From: Phylloscopus collybita
Taxonomy: Eukaryota > Chordata > Aves > Passeriformes > Phylloscopidae
Length of the DNA: 64,000 nt
Reading direction: 5' to 3'
Assembly (NCBI GenBank): GCA_027886175.1
Contig: JAJNNQ010000078.1
Location: 2,604,001-2,668,000, forward strand
In this document: piece by piece, positions 35,001 to 44,599 of the stretch
Numbering within the stretch: position 1 is the stretch's first letter
How the letters are laid out: each line of letters starts with the position of its first letter
Notes under the pieces: model-generated
What the model was told of the DNA's origin: nothing
Database searches by the model: none
What the model saw: only the letters and a program-made list of their open reading frames with translations
Made by a program: the position numbers and the translations under genes

Positions 35001-35455
35001 GAATCCAGCACATTATCCTGGTCAACCTGTTTTGGTGGACCTTTGTCGCCGCTCAGCGTGGCATGGGGCCCAACTCGAGAAAACGGCACGGTGGCTACAC
35101 TCTAGCTCGCTCGGTCCATCGCTCACAAACAACAATTTGGCAGAGAGCAAAAATGGCGTTTATTGAAGTTTACACAGAGTTTTTATAACTTTTGCTACTA
35201 AAGTCCCACATGTCTGCTTGTGTCATCCCTCAATGTGATTGGCTGACTCAGCAAACTTACCAATAAAACAGCATAAACTTATCATCTACCCGTACACCCG
35301 AAATCTTCCGAGCACCTGTCCCTAGCCACTACAGACCTTCCAACTGTGGGAGAAGTACCACTGATGCTAAAGACCCCTCTGAATAAATACACATGGGTGG
35401 CCTCTGATGCCCTGGGGAAAGCACATTGGATAAATACACACTGGATAGTACCATC
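32040..35455 (+). pseudogene. ERVL-like pro-pol, broken
   Basis: Order is protease, RT, RNase H, integrase. The protease active site is VIDTGAQ with Asp at 32169. RT runs from about 32500 to 33204 with SPVWPV, TRLPQGY and YIDD (32962-32973), the YIDD/LPQGYxHSP style being that of class III elements. RNase H is at about 33850-34290. Integrase is at 34321-34815 with HHCC-like residues, VDYIGPF and SDNESHF. Frame changes or stops lie near 32672, 33204, 33544, 34160 and 34815, and the last catalytic Glu of integrase is out of frame with the rest. The C-terminal integrase region is split by the solo LTR at 35044-35333. Non-functional. Confidence 0.88.
35044..35333 (-). mobile_element. Solo LTR inside integrase, with 6-bp target duplication
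   Basis: The 290-base insert begins TGTCGCC and ends ACTACA on the plus strand and is flanked by GACCTT at 35038-35043 and again at 35334-35339. Removing it restores contiguity of the surrounding pol sequence. The reverse of AATAAA at 35159-35164 shows LTR orientation on the minus strand; a second AATAAA at 35262 is on the plus strand. A 6-bp duplication is typical of alpha- and betaretrovirus-like integrases. Confidence 0.85.
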
Positions 35456-35517
35456 ATTTTAATTTTCTGCCCCTTGGTGGCAGACTCTGTTGTGTTTGCT
35501 GTTTACAGGAAAACTCT

Positions 35518-37212
35518 GTGGGACACGAAAACTACACAACCATGATAGGACTAGTGATACTTCTCTGCATCCTACCACAATACTGTGGCCAAAATCCAGC
35601 TGAATGGCCGTGGTCTGAAGCCACCATCAGGTACACTCATATTCTAGGAATATATCCCAGAGATCGCCGCCCAAACCTGGCAACAGTGGTGCTGCACAAC
35701 TCTGAGGTATACCGCTCAAATAAATGGGAGTGGGATCCGAGGGAGTGGACTGGAACTTTAACCAGAACAATTGGTGAAAAAATAAATACAGGATGCAGAA
35801 AAGTAGACGGGTCCCTTTATGAAAAGGTTTCCACCATTAGAATCGCTGGTAATTTTCTAGAACCAGACGGGAAAAGTGATTCTCACCCCAACATTTCAGC
35901 AGAACTTTGTCCCACAAAGAGATGGACGTGTGCCAAACAAACACCCTTAGAACTGTGTTGTCAACAAGAGTATATTGGTAACCACCTCCTGAGCCTAAGA
36001 GCTGACAATTCGCTATCACAAAGGAATATGATAATGAATTTGCATCTGACTGCTGGTATAATTTCACCTTAACCAAACCAACTTACGTAATATGCAGTTG
36101 GTATAATAACCCAGCAAATCAATCAATTTTGAAAGGCCTAATTCATAGATTTAAAATAGACACTTTAGCAAGGCCTACATCACATAGAGTGACTGTACTC
36201 CAAAAAGAAAGAGAATGTTACACTGAATGGCCCTGGTCCCAAGCTTTTGTTCAATTTACTGGATACATGGGAAACTATGATGAGATAAAGAACCTAAACC
36301 TATCAACTGTTGTTACACATGGAGATCAAATATATACCAGGCAAGAATGGGAAAAGCAAGGAACTTGGCAACTTCAAGGGGTAATAGGAGAAAAAATTAA
36401 AATAGGATGTCGAATGATTAATGGAATCACCTACACAAAAGCAAGCACGATTAATGTTAAGATAAATGAGACACATGAGAATGAAGAAATCTGTGCACAT
36501 TCAAGCACACAAGAATGCTGGCATAACTTTACATTAACACAAACTGTGAAAGTAGTTTGTCTCTGGGCTCCTAATGATAAAGGGCTTTCTTTTAAGTTCA
36601 AAATAAACGCCCTAACATTACGATAATCCATTACGACCCCTACCACTACTCAAGCACAACCACCTGTGGTTTTTAGCCCAAACATTTATGGTGTTGGACC
36701 ATACATTATTAGGAAAACAGGCCAAGTACAAATAGTGTCTAATCCATCATGGTCTCTTAAAAAGGTTAAGCTACTAATGCAAAATAATGTTTCAGAAATA
36801 CAGCCAGCTTGCTCACCTTTCCTACAAACCTCCTTTGAAGGACGGACTACCCCTTTGAAGGAGCGAGTGCCAAGAGGTATTCTGGGAACAAGACTGGGAA
36901 TTCTAAATAGTATTGATTCAGAAGTATTGATGAATAAATTGACTGCCACAACTAGAGATCTGGCCAAATTACAACAACCACAGCTTTGAGGACCCATCAG
37001 TGGCTGTTAGCCAATGTGGATCTGGATTGGGAGAAAATAAATATAAACAATTCCAAAATGATAACTGATGCACTCGGTGCTACACAAACCAATGTTTCTT
37101 GGGCTCTCAGCTGCATCCAGGCTCAACTATGGATGCAGTCAGTTACAGCTTCAATTATAAGAGAAGGGGAAGAAGGTACTTTCCCTACCAAAATTCAAAA
37201 AATAATCTGGGA
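35518..37212 (+). pseudogene. ERVL-like env, SU and start of TM, with a duplicated SU domain
   Basis: The region follows a TTTACAG acceptor-like site at 35505-35511. ATG 35518 begins a frame with a hydrophobic leader (LVILLCILPQYCG), so a secreted/membrane precursor. Two homologous domains follow: about 35600-36170 and 36217-36626. Both have EWPWS at the start, then GEKI..GCR, Y.K.STI, a CW.NFTLT block and a C.W near the end. Stops at 36070 and 36624 break the frame. From 36666 the sequence continues with RVPRGILGTRLG, which resembles a cleavage/fusion region, and the TM start, with a stop near 36987. At 37213 the frame is cut by the gag-only element and resumes at 40630. Class III elements of mammals usually lack env, so its presence is notable. 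Confidence 0.7.
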
Positions 37213-37524
37213 CAGTGCTGTTGCCACAATTCGTGCCTGCCATGTTTTGGTTTTGGGAGATTCTGTTCCCATGACAGAACTGCGAACAACAAGATCATCC
37301 TATCTGTAAACAAGATGTTTTCCACATGCTTTCCCAGAGGAGGGACTTTGCGTGAGGGTCTCTGCAAGTGACCAATGGTTCCAGGGGTCCCACCTCTGAG
37401 GTGGGCACATTTGTAAAAGGTATAAAAGAGGTCTGGAAAATAAACCTAGTGGCTCCTCCTTCTAGGAGTCCACACAGCCTTCTGATGAGTCCACGTCTCC
37501 TCCTTTGTGTCCCACAGAAACATC

Positions 37525-37543
37525 TGGTGGATGCCGACGTGAT
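37525..37543 (+). promoter_or_regulatory. Primer-binding site, tRNA-Trp type
   Basis: TGGTGGATGCCGACGTGAT lies two bases after the 5' LTR. It shares TGGTG and CCGACGTGAT with the tRNA-Trp primer site used by avian alpharetroviruses and differs only in the middle. Confidence 0.6.
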
Positions 37544-37571
37544 AGCAGCCACAGAACAAGGTAAAAAGGAG

Positions 37572-37785
37572 ATGAAATTTGGAAAAATGACCCCTTTGCT
37601 AGACCCCAAAGACACTTCAGTGTTGGAGATGTGGGGAAAGCTTCTTGAGCAAAGGGAAGCTGATATCCCCACGGAAATATTGGCAAAATTATATCTTTGG
37701 GGAAAATTACATGGAATATTCCCAAGCGCCAATACAGCGCTAAGCCATTGTGGTCTCTTTTGGGAATTTGTTTGCGTGATAAAAT
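37572..37785 (+). pseudogene. Alpha-like gag start (matrix-like segment)
   Basis: From ATG 37572 a 71-codon frame (MKFGKMTPLL...) ends at TGA 37784. It is helical in character and sits where a matrix domain would, 35 bases after the primer site region. It is separated from the larger downstream frame by stops, so the gag reading is broken unless read in pieces. Confidence 0.4.
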
Positions 37786-38221
37786 GAACTCGGGGCAGGG
37801 AAACTTAGCCAAGTTATTCATAATTTGGGAAAAATTTATGACAGTCTTCGGAGGTTTGGGAGAAAGTTCTTTTTCCAGTTTCATCCTGAGTCTGGCCTAA
37901 TCTGAGATAGAAGATGGACAATTCGGGACCGCAGACAGCAGCGGATCGGAGGTTTCCCTGAAGCCTGCTCCAGAAGTGCCGGGTCTGCCTTTCCCCTCTC
38001 CCCGTGAATCTGATCCTTTGGGGGGGGGAGTTCCCGGTGCGCGGTGGAGGTGAGAAACAGGAAGGGGGAGGGACCGGAGGCGTCGGAGCGACCCCCTGTC
38101 CTGTCGCGAAAGTGCCCCCCACCGCAATTTCTGGGGGTCCCTCTCGTGAGGGCGCGGGCAACCAGCGGCTGCCCGGGGAAACCGAGCATCCCGAAAGCCT
38201 GCTCTGTCTCACATCGCAGCC

Positions 38222-39586
38222 ATGGGCAGGGGTGGATGGGGTTCGAAACCGCAGCTACCCCCCCCGCGTCGTGCGCCTCGAACGTCGCTCTGCATTCCCC
38301 CGCCCCAAAAGCCCGAACGCCCGCCGTGTCTGATGGTGGGTGATCATGGGTGGGAGGGGGTGGGGGTTGGGACCTCGGCACTGCCCCGGGAACCCGCCCA
38401 GTGTGGACCAGGTTTAGTGAAGCCCAGAAAGAAAAGGAGGGGGAGGAAGTCGCCCACCCCCCATGTTTTCATCGTGGAATCGCGGCGAATGAGAACGACC
38501 ACACGGCCAGCGCGCGTCACTTCAGACAAAACAATTGCACTCAGATGCCCGAATTGCGGAGAACACGCGCAGTTTTCTTTTCGGGCAGAAAATGCAAACA
38601 TGTGTTCTCCAGATGCTCGGAACCAAGCGGTCCCCCCGCCGCGGAGCCGCCGCAGGAGCAGGGGGAGGGTGGCTCGATCCCCCTCCCACCCCACGGTGCC
38701 CGGTGCGCCTGCGCAGCCAGAAAAACCGTCCACCTGCGCACGCAGGGGGGTGTCACAGGCTGCTGATCCGGCGGACCGGGAGCAGCCGCCCCCTCCCTCA
38801 TGGATGCACCCGCGAAAAAAGCCCCGATGGTTCCTTCCAGCGGCGGGAGCCAAAACGCAGGCGGCGGTCCCGCCGGCCGGCGCTTCGCCATGCACCCACC
38901 CCACGGCTTTTGTGTTACCCTGCAACACAGTCAAGACCGCACAAGCTGCAGCTCCCCCTGCGTCTGTTCCCGTGGCCCCGACCTGGGGGGGAGCTGGACC
39001 ACCGCCGGCTCTGCACCCCCCAAAGCCAGCCCCACCCCCAGCGCAGCGTGAGACACTGCCCCCATGCCGAATCACCGTGTGCTCCAGGAAGCTGAGATTT
39101 TCCTGGAACGAAGTGAAAAATATGGCTTTGGGAACGGGACAATGGGGTGTTGAGGAACGCCTTTTGGGAACCGCGGAGGGTTCTTTTGGCCCTACTGGCA
39201 CTGCAAGTGCTGTGGTATCAGGTGTCAAAAATGCGCGACAGTTCTCTCTGTCTGCTTCTGTGGTATTCACAAAGCAGGCTGACAGAGACCCTGTCGCCGC
39301 TGTGCAATTACCTTGGAAACCCCAGAACAGGGGACGACAAAAACGAGGAAGAGCACAGGTTCAAAAGAGACAGGGAAAGCGAAAGCGAAAAGCAAAAGCT
39401 CCCTTGTTTCTCTGCGCTCGGTGCTTGAGACCAAATCATATGGCAGATGTCTGTACAGATGGACTTGCTGTTACTGGTCAGCTGTTCTTGGGTTCGGGGA
39501 ACGGGAAGCGGAGACACGTGCAAACCCCCAGCTTTTCCCAGGTCCCGACGCAGACGCGGGCTTGCTCAACGAGCCTGCAGTGCTGA
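38222..39586 (+). CDS. Gag-like open frame with CCHC knuckle (454 codons)
   Basis: A long frame in G/C-rich sequence. The N-terminal two thirds are Pro/Arg/Ala-rich, with an early CxxC pair (RCPNCGEH near 38543) and no recognised fold. Near the C terminus a basic stretch (KRQGKRKRKAKA) is followed by CARCLRPNHMADVC at about 39414, a perfect C-x2-C-x4-H-x4-C zinc knuckle as in nucleocapsid. The knuckle selects this frame over a 308-codon frame on the opposite strand (38344-39270) and a 186-codon frame in another phase. It would be an RNA-binding gag product that might let the element package itself. Whether the proline-rich front part is real protein or composition is uncertain. Confidence 0.55.
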   Translation: MGRGGWGSKPQLPPPRRAPRTSLCIPPPQKPERPPCLMVGDHGWEGVGVGTSALPREPAQCGPGLVKPRKKRRGRKSPTPHVFIVESRRMRTTTRPARVTSDKTIALRCPNCGEHAQFSFRAENANMCSPDARNQAVPPPRSRRRSRGRVARSPSHPTVPGAPAQPEKPSTCARRGVSQAADPADREQPPPPSWMHPRKKPRWFLPAAGAKTQAAVPPAGASPCTHPTAFVLPCNTVKTAQAAAPPASVPVAPTWGGAGPPPALHPPKPAPPPAQRETLPPCRITVCSRKLRFSWNEVKNMALGTGQWGVEERLLGTAEGSFGPTGTASAVVSGVKNARQFSLSASVVFTKQADRDPVAAVQLPWKPQNRGRQKRGRAQVQKRQGKRKRKAKAPLFLCARCLRPNHMADVCTDGLAVTGQLFLGSGNGKRRHVQTPSFSQVPTQTRACSTSLQC

Positions 39587-40629
39587 CACCTGCAGCCGCA
39601 CACAGTCCCGTGATGCAGATTCACGGGAGACGTGTATGCGATGGTCTCACTCCACCCCCCCGTCACTTTCCCAAGGGAAACTCCGACCGTGCAACGTGTG
39701 CCTTCGCAGCTCTCTGTTTTCAGGACTGAGAACCGGTGGCGATGAGACGACTGCTTCGGATTTACCGAGCACCGCAAGTCACTGCACAGCAGTCCTGCCT
39801 GGCAAACATCCCGAGTTGTGTATCCTGCACCCCTCCCCCCCCGATGCCATCCCTCCAGAGACCCATCTTCAAGGCCTGATGTGTGGAGGGAACGAAGCCC
39901 TGCTTCGAGAGCCAGCGACCCATGATTTACGGACTCAGAGGGACACTTGCCTGTGGTTTGACCACATGCCACTGAAACTGTTATTAACCTCTGGGGGTGG
40001 GATGTCCTGGCAGGGTTTTGGGGGGACGAATCGGGATGAATTGTAATGAGGGCCATTGTGTTGAATGGCACAGCACAGCATCTCACCCGACAGGAGAATT
40101 GGCGAGCTGGTCACGAGTTCCGTGGCAGAAAACATGTTTAAAAAAAAAAAAAAAAAGGAAAGTCCCTGCAAAATTGGACCAACAGGCAATCTGGAAACAG
40201 TGACCAGAATGAAAGCTGACAAGTGGAGAAACTTGCGAGTGATCACTCAAATGACCTCTCCACAAGCAGACACAAAATCTGCATTTTTCTTTTTTTCCTT
40301 TTCTTTTTATATAAACAGAAAGGGTGAGATGTGGCCACAATTCGTGCCTGCCATGTTTTGGTTTTAGGAGATTCTGTTCCCACGACACAACTGGAACAAC
40401 AAGGTCATCCTATCTGTAAACAAGATGTTTTCCACACGCTTTCCCAGAGGAGGGACTTCGCGTGAGGGTCTCTGCGAGTGACCAATGGTTCCAGGGAGGA
40501 GGTGGGCACATTTGTAAAAGGTATAAAAGAGGTTTGGAAAATAAACCTGGTGGCTCCTCCTTCTAGGAGTCCACACAGCCTTCTGATTAGTCTGAGTCTC
40601 CTCCTTTGTGTCCCACAGCGACACAGTGC

Positions 40630-41629
40630 CACTGATTTTGAAAGAGAATTCCAGTCCTGGTGGAAATTAGTGAACTTCACTTACAACCCTGTTACAAACA
40701 CAGCCACACCTTTTGTGTTGACCATACATAATGCTTCAGTGCATTTGATATTCCCTATCATTACCTTGGGATTGAACCGTAATGGAGCTGTCCCCTGTCC
40801 TTTCGAGCATAGAGAATGGGCCCGTCAAGTTGATGGGAAATGGCATATTGTTAACTTAGGAGCTTGTATTGCTCATGGACAACAAGGGTGCATTTGTGAA
40901 AGTAATGCAATCATAGCTCAAGATATTTGTTTGGACACAGAACAAAACATCTGTCAATTTGAGGTTCATCCTAATGAAACTCATGAAACAGTGCTTATAT
41001 ACATAGGCCACGGATGTGCATGCGAAAGAACTGCTTGTGATGCTATATTTGTAGAAGGTATGCTGGTAGATATCAAAAATCATTCAAATTTTTGTGTTTG
41101 CAAGTTTACTAAAATTACTGGATGTGATTTCTCCTATTTCGTTCCAGTTAGTTCTCACCAACTCATACAATCCAATTATACTCTGATACACAAATTATTG
41201 CCTACACCCATTGGGATGGACCTAACTTTGGTAAAGTAATTGCTGCTCCACCAAGATTTAATTCGAATTTTAGAAAAGGTTAAAGAAGATGGACAAAAGA
41301 CCTTAGTGACAGTCTGACATGATGTAAAAGAAATCCATTCTATCTCAGAGAGAGTAATAAAGGATACTGAACACAGGTGGTGGGATACTCTTTTCGGGTG
41401 GTCACCTACTGCTACAGGTATCCTGAACAGATTGTGTCATCCTGTTGTTGTTCTTTTGATTCTGGTTTTGATTGGTTTTGTTTTACAGACAATCTATTAC
41501 ATTGTAATTTGGAAAATGACAAAACAATTGACAAGATTGACCACTGCAATGAATGCACACAATTTGATTAGTGTTCCTTTTCCTATAGATATGCCCAAAG
41601 TCATTGACGTGAAACAGAGTCGTTTGTAA
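40630..41629 (+). pseudogene. ERVL-like env, TM remainder
   Basis: The continuation of env after the nested element: frame 40630-41239 with many paired cysteines (ICESNAI, CACERTAC, FCVCKF) and potential N-glycosylation sites, then a stop at 41237. Open pieces follow and end in a hydrophobic segment (LCHPVVVLLILVLIGFVLQT, about 41429-41488) and a short tail closing at TAA 41627. The order fits ectodomain, membrane anchor and cytoplasmic tail. Stops at 41237 and about 41318 disrupt it. Confidence 0.75.
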
Positions 41630-41960
41630 CTTGAATTATAAAACTCTGGATATGATCTAAATTGATCTTGCTTTGAAAATTGTAACTGCTTTTAACATTT
41701 TGAATTAATTTCTGTATGTTTGATTTTGTGATTGATTATTACAATTATTTTGAAAAAGAGAAAGAAATTGTTATAATAATCATTGTGATTATAATAATTG
41801 TTTTGATTTTCCTTTCCCTCCATTTCTTTCTTTTTCTCTCGTTTCTATCTTTCCTGGGTTATGCTACCAACATTGACGAGTCCTGAAGACTTCATGTCAA
41901 CACCACACAAGAATCTTGCTGATGGAGCTATCCTGTCAACAATCGTGAGTCACGGGGTGG
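41630..41960 (+). other. 3' non-coding end of the ERVL-like provirus
   Basis: Very AT-rich sequence with runs such as TTGTTATAATAATCATTGTG and a CT-rich part near 41815-41850. No frame. A short CACGGGGTGG before the LTR stands where a polypurine tract would be expected, but it is weak. Confidence 0.5.
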
Positions 41961-42482
41961 TGTAAGAGATGGTCCCCAAGTTCCTCATCTGTCTCACAAT
42001 CATCGCCAAGGAAGACCCCAAAAAAGACTGGGACTGAAACCTAAACACACCCCCCACTGCCCCCAGAACAGCAGTTCCTGGCCTGGCTGAGGTGGGAAGT
42101 CTGCCAACCATTGTCTGCAGGTGCACTTGTTGGACTGATGCATCCCCATGGGAACCAGCATGGAAACAATGGGGACTTCACAGCAGGCTGGTTTTGGGCC
42201 GGTCTGTTCTGTGTTTGTCCTGTACCTGTTCCCTGAAGTGGACATTTGCACTAAGCATCAAAGCACTTCGCCCCTACTTTCAGCACACTTGCTGATGGTT
42301 CCCCCCCACCTTCTGGCCAACTGCCTGCCGCTTCAGAAAGGACTATAAGAGACCCTTCAATATGACTCGAATTTTGAGATCTCCCCATGGAAGTCGACGC
42401 GTCTATTGGTCAACGAGCACCACGAGGACTTGTCGCTCCGTCGGTAGCTATATCTCTTTTCTCTCTTTCTCTCTTTCCTTTA

Positions 42483-42513
<31 letters not shown>

Positions 42514-42656
42514 TCCTTCTATCGCATACAGTGCTGAGTGCACTTAATAAAGTGTACTGCTTTTTTGAGCAAATTGTTGTTGTCCCCTGCCGTATCTTTT
42601 GCGCCTTGGGATCACTCGAAACGTCAGGAACCCGCCTGCATTAGTGGGTCGTGACA
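41961..42656 (+). mobile_element. 3' LTR of the ERVL-like provirus
   Basis: TGTAAGAG...GTGACA, 696 bases, homologous throughout to 29296-29939. Box GACTATAAGAG is near 42341 and AATAAA near 42547. It is about 50 bases longer than the 5' LTR, largely from an expanded CT/TCTC tract at 42450-42520. The two LTRs differ at many single positions, so the insertion is not recent. Confidence 0.9.
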
Positions 42657-43506
42657 ATCCCCCCTCACCCTATCAGAGGTCCTTGCACGCTAGGCCAGTT
42701 GGGCCTCTTCACCCCTAATAAAACTCAAATTATGGATTGGCAGAGAAAAAACAGCACTAACGAATTGGGTGCCCAAAAAACAGACCTCACAGATCTCGAC
42801 TCTGATTGTAATTTGGAAATCATACACTGGTCCAGGGCAAAGGTAACTGCCGTCACTGTGTTTCTGCCCTGGATCTCAGTCGCCAAAAGTATAGGTGAAT
42901 TAGATCAATTGGAATGTTGGGTGGAGAAATCGGGCAAATTTAACATCCAACGCCTTAGGTGACTTCCTATCAGACAAGGAAATAACGAGGCAAGCAACCC
43001 TACAGAATCGGGCAGCGATTGATTACCTGCTCCTCCTCCACGGACACCAGTGTGAGGAGTTTGAAGGGCTGTGTTGTTTTAATTTATCATCAAAGGCTGA
43101 AAACATCCATGAAACTATCCGGAAGATGAGGAACATGGTCGGGGAAATAAAAAAAGAAACAGAAGAAAGGTTGAGCGAACTTTTCAAGAACTGGGGACTC
43201 TCTGGGTGGGCACGGTCACTGATTAAGACTGCACTGATGATTTTAGTTATCATTATAATTCTTTAAATTTCTTTTGGAATAATTAAGCGCATGGTTTACC
43301 GACTGATTTCAAACATCACTTCCCCTCCTGAGGTGAATCAGATCGTCGTACCAAGTGCTCCCAAGGAAGAGAGAGAAGACCTTGAAGAGACAAACTCACC
43401 CCAAGAGGAAGGCTACCTTATGTGGCCAATGCACCAACCATGGTTTGGGAATGCCTACCCTGAATCAGAATATCTTGCACCACAAACACAATTCACCTCA
43501 TTTTAA
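42657..43506 (+). pseudogene. Env TM remnant of a second, alpha-like provirus
   Basis: A frame from 42657 stops at 42959; shifted by one, sequence from about 42990 carries LQNRAAIDYLLLLHGHQCEE and CEEFEGLCC, a CX6CC motif with the conserved region before it. A heptad-like stretch, a membrane segment (ALMILVIIIIL, to TAA 43264) and a short tail frame 43291-43506 follow. The CX6CC marks alpha/gamma-type TM, distinct from the ERVL-like env. Its upstream part is missing, since an LTR of another family lies directly before it. It may correspond to the env start at 27.7 kb, but this is unproved. Confidence 0.7.
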
Positions 43507-44139
43507 AGAAAAGAAAAGGGGGAGATGTAGTGGTGTGTTTCATTTTCTATGTTAAACATTTGTTCAGACTGTTCCTGTGGTTCATTCCATGCACTCCTGT
43601 TTAACCCCCATTGGTTTCATACCATGGTTGTTTACCCAGTTTTGGTTCAATGGCAATCTTCTGCTCCCCACCCCCAAGAACCTGTCCATCTTACCAAGGC
43701 CTGCCTCTGGGTCTAGAAAGTTCCAGGGAAGGCGTCGTGGGGTAGGCCAGGATCCGAGGAAGTCTCTCCTTCCCCCAAGGGATTGGCTCCTGGAGTAGTC
43801 TCTCATCCCTGGAACCACTCCCCAGTCTTCCCTGGTTGGTCCCTTCCCTGATCCTTCCCTCCACTCCTCTCCCTGTTAAAAGCAGCTGACACAGGGCAGT
43901 CTCTGCTCTGCTGAGGCAAACTTCCTGGAGTGAGGCTGCTCCCTTGAGACCCTCAATAAACTTCAGTGGCAACTCCTCAGCAGAGTCCTCCTTTTGCTCC
44001 TCGCCATCGTCACATCTTCCAACACAGGAGCTGGGCTGAAAGGGACCCACTGGATCAGCTCGGTTGGTCAGCCTGCTGAGCTGCACCGCTTGCCTGTAGC
44101 TGGTGCCAGGGCTAGCCGGGGCAGGCCAAGGCAGCTACA
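43507..44139 (+). mobile_element. Polypurine tract and 3' LTR of the alpha-like provirus
   Basis: AAGAAAAGAAAAGGGGGAGA (43506-43525) is a textbook polypurine tract. The LTR starts at 43526 (TGTAGTGG) and probably ends at 44139 with GCAGCTACA, giving TGTAG/CTACA inverted ends and about 614 bases. AATAAA lies near 43955. The 3' limit rests on the inverted ends only. Confidence 0.75.
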
Positions 44140-44599
44140 TACAGCCTGACACCCCGTTGGTCAGGCTGTTGGAAGCAGTCCACAGTAAGTCCTCCTGGAG
44201 TGGCAGATGTGGGTCTGTTGGGGTAGAGATGATCCTGAGAGAAAAGGGTCCAGCGATGGTGAGAAGGGTCTGGTCTTCCTCTGGGAATCCAGTGGAAACA
44301 GATCTCTCGTGTTCCTACATCTCAGTTTTTCTCCAGGTAGGAATGGTTGGCTCCTCCAATACTGGGTGGAACATCTCACAATGGGATGATGGAATGTGTC
44401 CTGTCATTGGTGAGCCTTCATGGCCCATGAGCAGGAGATAATCCCTCATGGGCCATTAGCAGAAGATATCCCTCTGTAGGGTAGATAGGTGGTGAAAGAG
44501 ATAAGAAACACTGCCCCACCCAGTTTGAACAGCTGGCCCATTATCAGAAAGAATCAGTCCCCCTGCCTCCTGGAGCTACAAGAGATAAAGAAAAAGATT
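44140..44599. other. Unassigned stretch, probably LTR debris
   Basis: No frame or splice pattern. Inverted words (CATGGCCCATGAGCAG and CTCATGGGCCATTAGCAG) recall songbird ERVK LTRs but no ends were found. At about 44565-44600 the GAGCTACAAGAGATAAAG sequence leads into ZNF flank and appears to be the version without the ERVK-like LTR. Confidence 0.3.

Larger units (their letters stand above)
37219..40623 (+). mobile_element. Gag-only LTR element (alpha-like, tRNA-Trp primed), nested in env
   Basis: A complete 3.4-kb insertion flanked by CAGTGC on both sides (37213-37218 and 40624-40629). LTRs are 37219-37522 (TGTTGCC...AAACA) and 40330-40623 (TGTGGCC...CGACA), closely alike, each with a GTATAAAAG box and AATAAA inside GAAAATAAACC. 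A tRNA-Trp-like primer site follows the 5' LTR and a purine-rich CAGAAAGGGTGAGA precedes the 3' LTR. Only gag-like sequence lies inside; no protease, RT, integrase or env was found, so it must have moved with enzymes supplied in trans. In size, primer and content it resembles ART-CH, the non-autonomous element described in chicken; that link is from memory and needs a search. An A-run of about 18 lies at 40140-40157. Confidence 0.85.

Noticed and set aside
40140..40157. A-run of about 18 as a retrogene tail
   Set aside because: It lies inside the gag-only LTR element upstream of its 3' LTR and has no gene or target duplication attached.
29284..42670. ATCCCC(T)CA similarity on both sides of the ERVL-like provirus as a target duplication
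   Set aside because: The similar strings are not placed directly against both LTR ends and are longer than a normal duplication; flanks belong to different elements.
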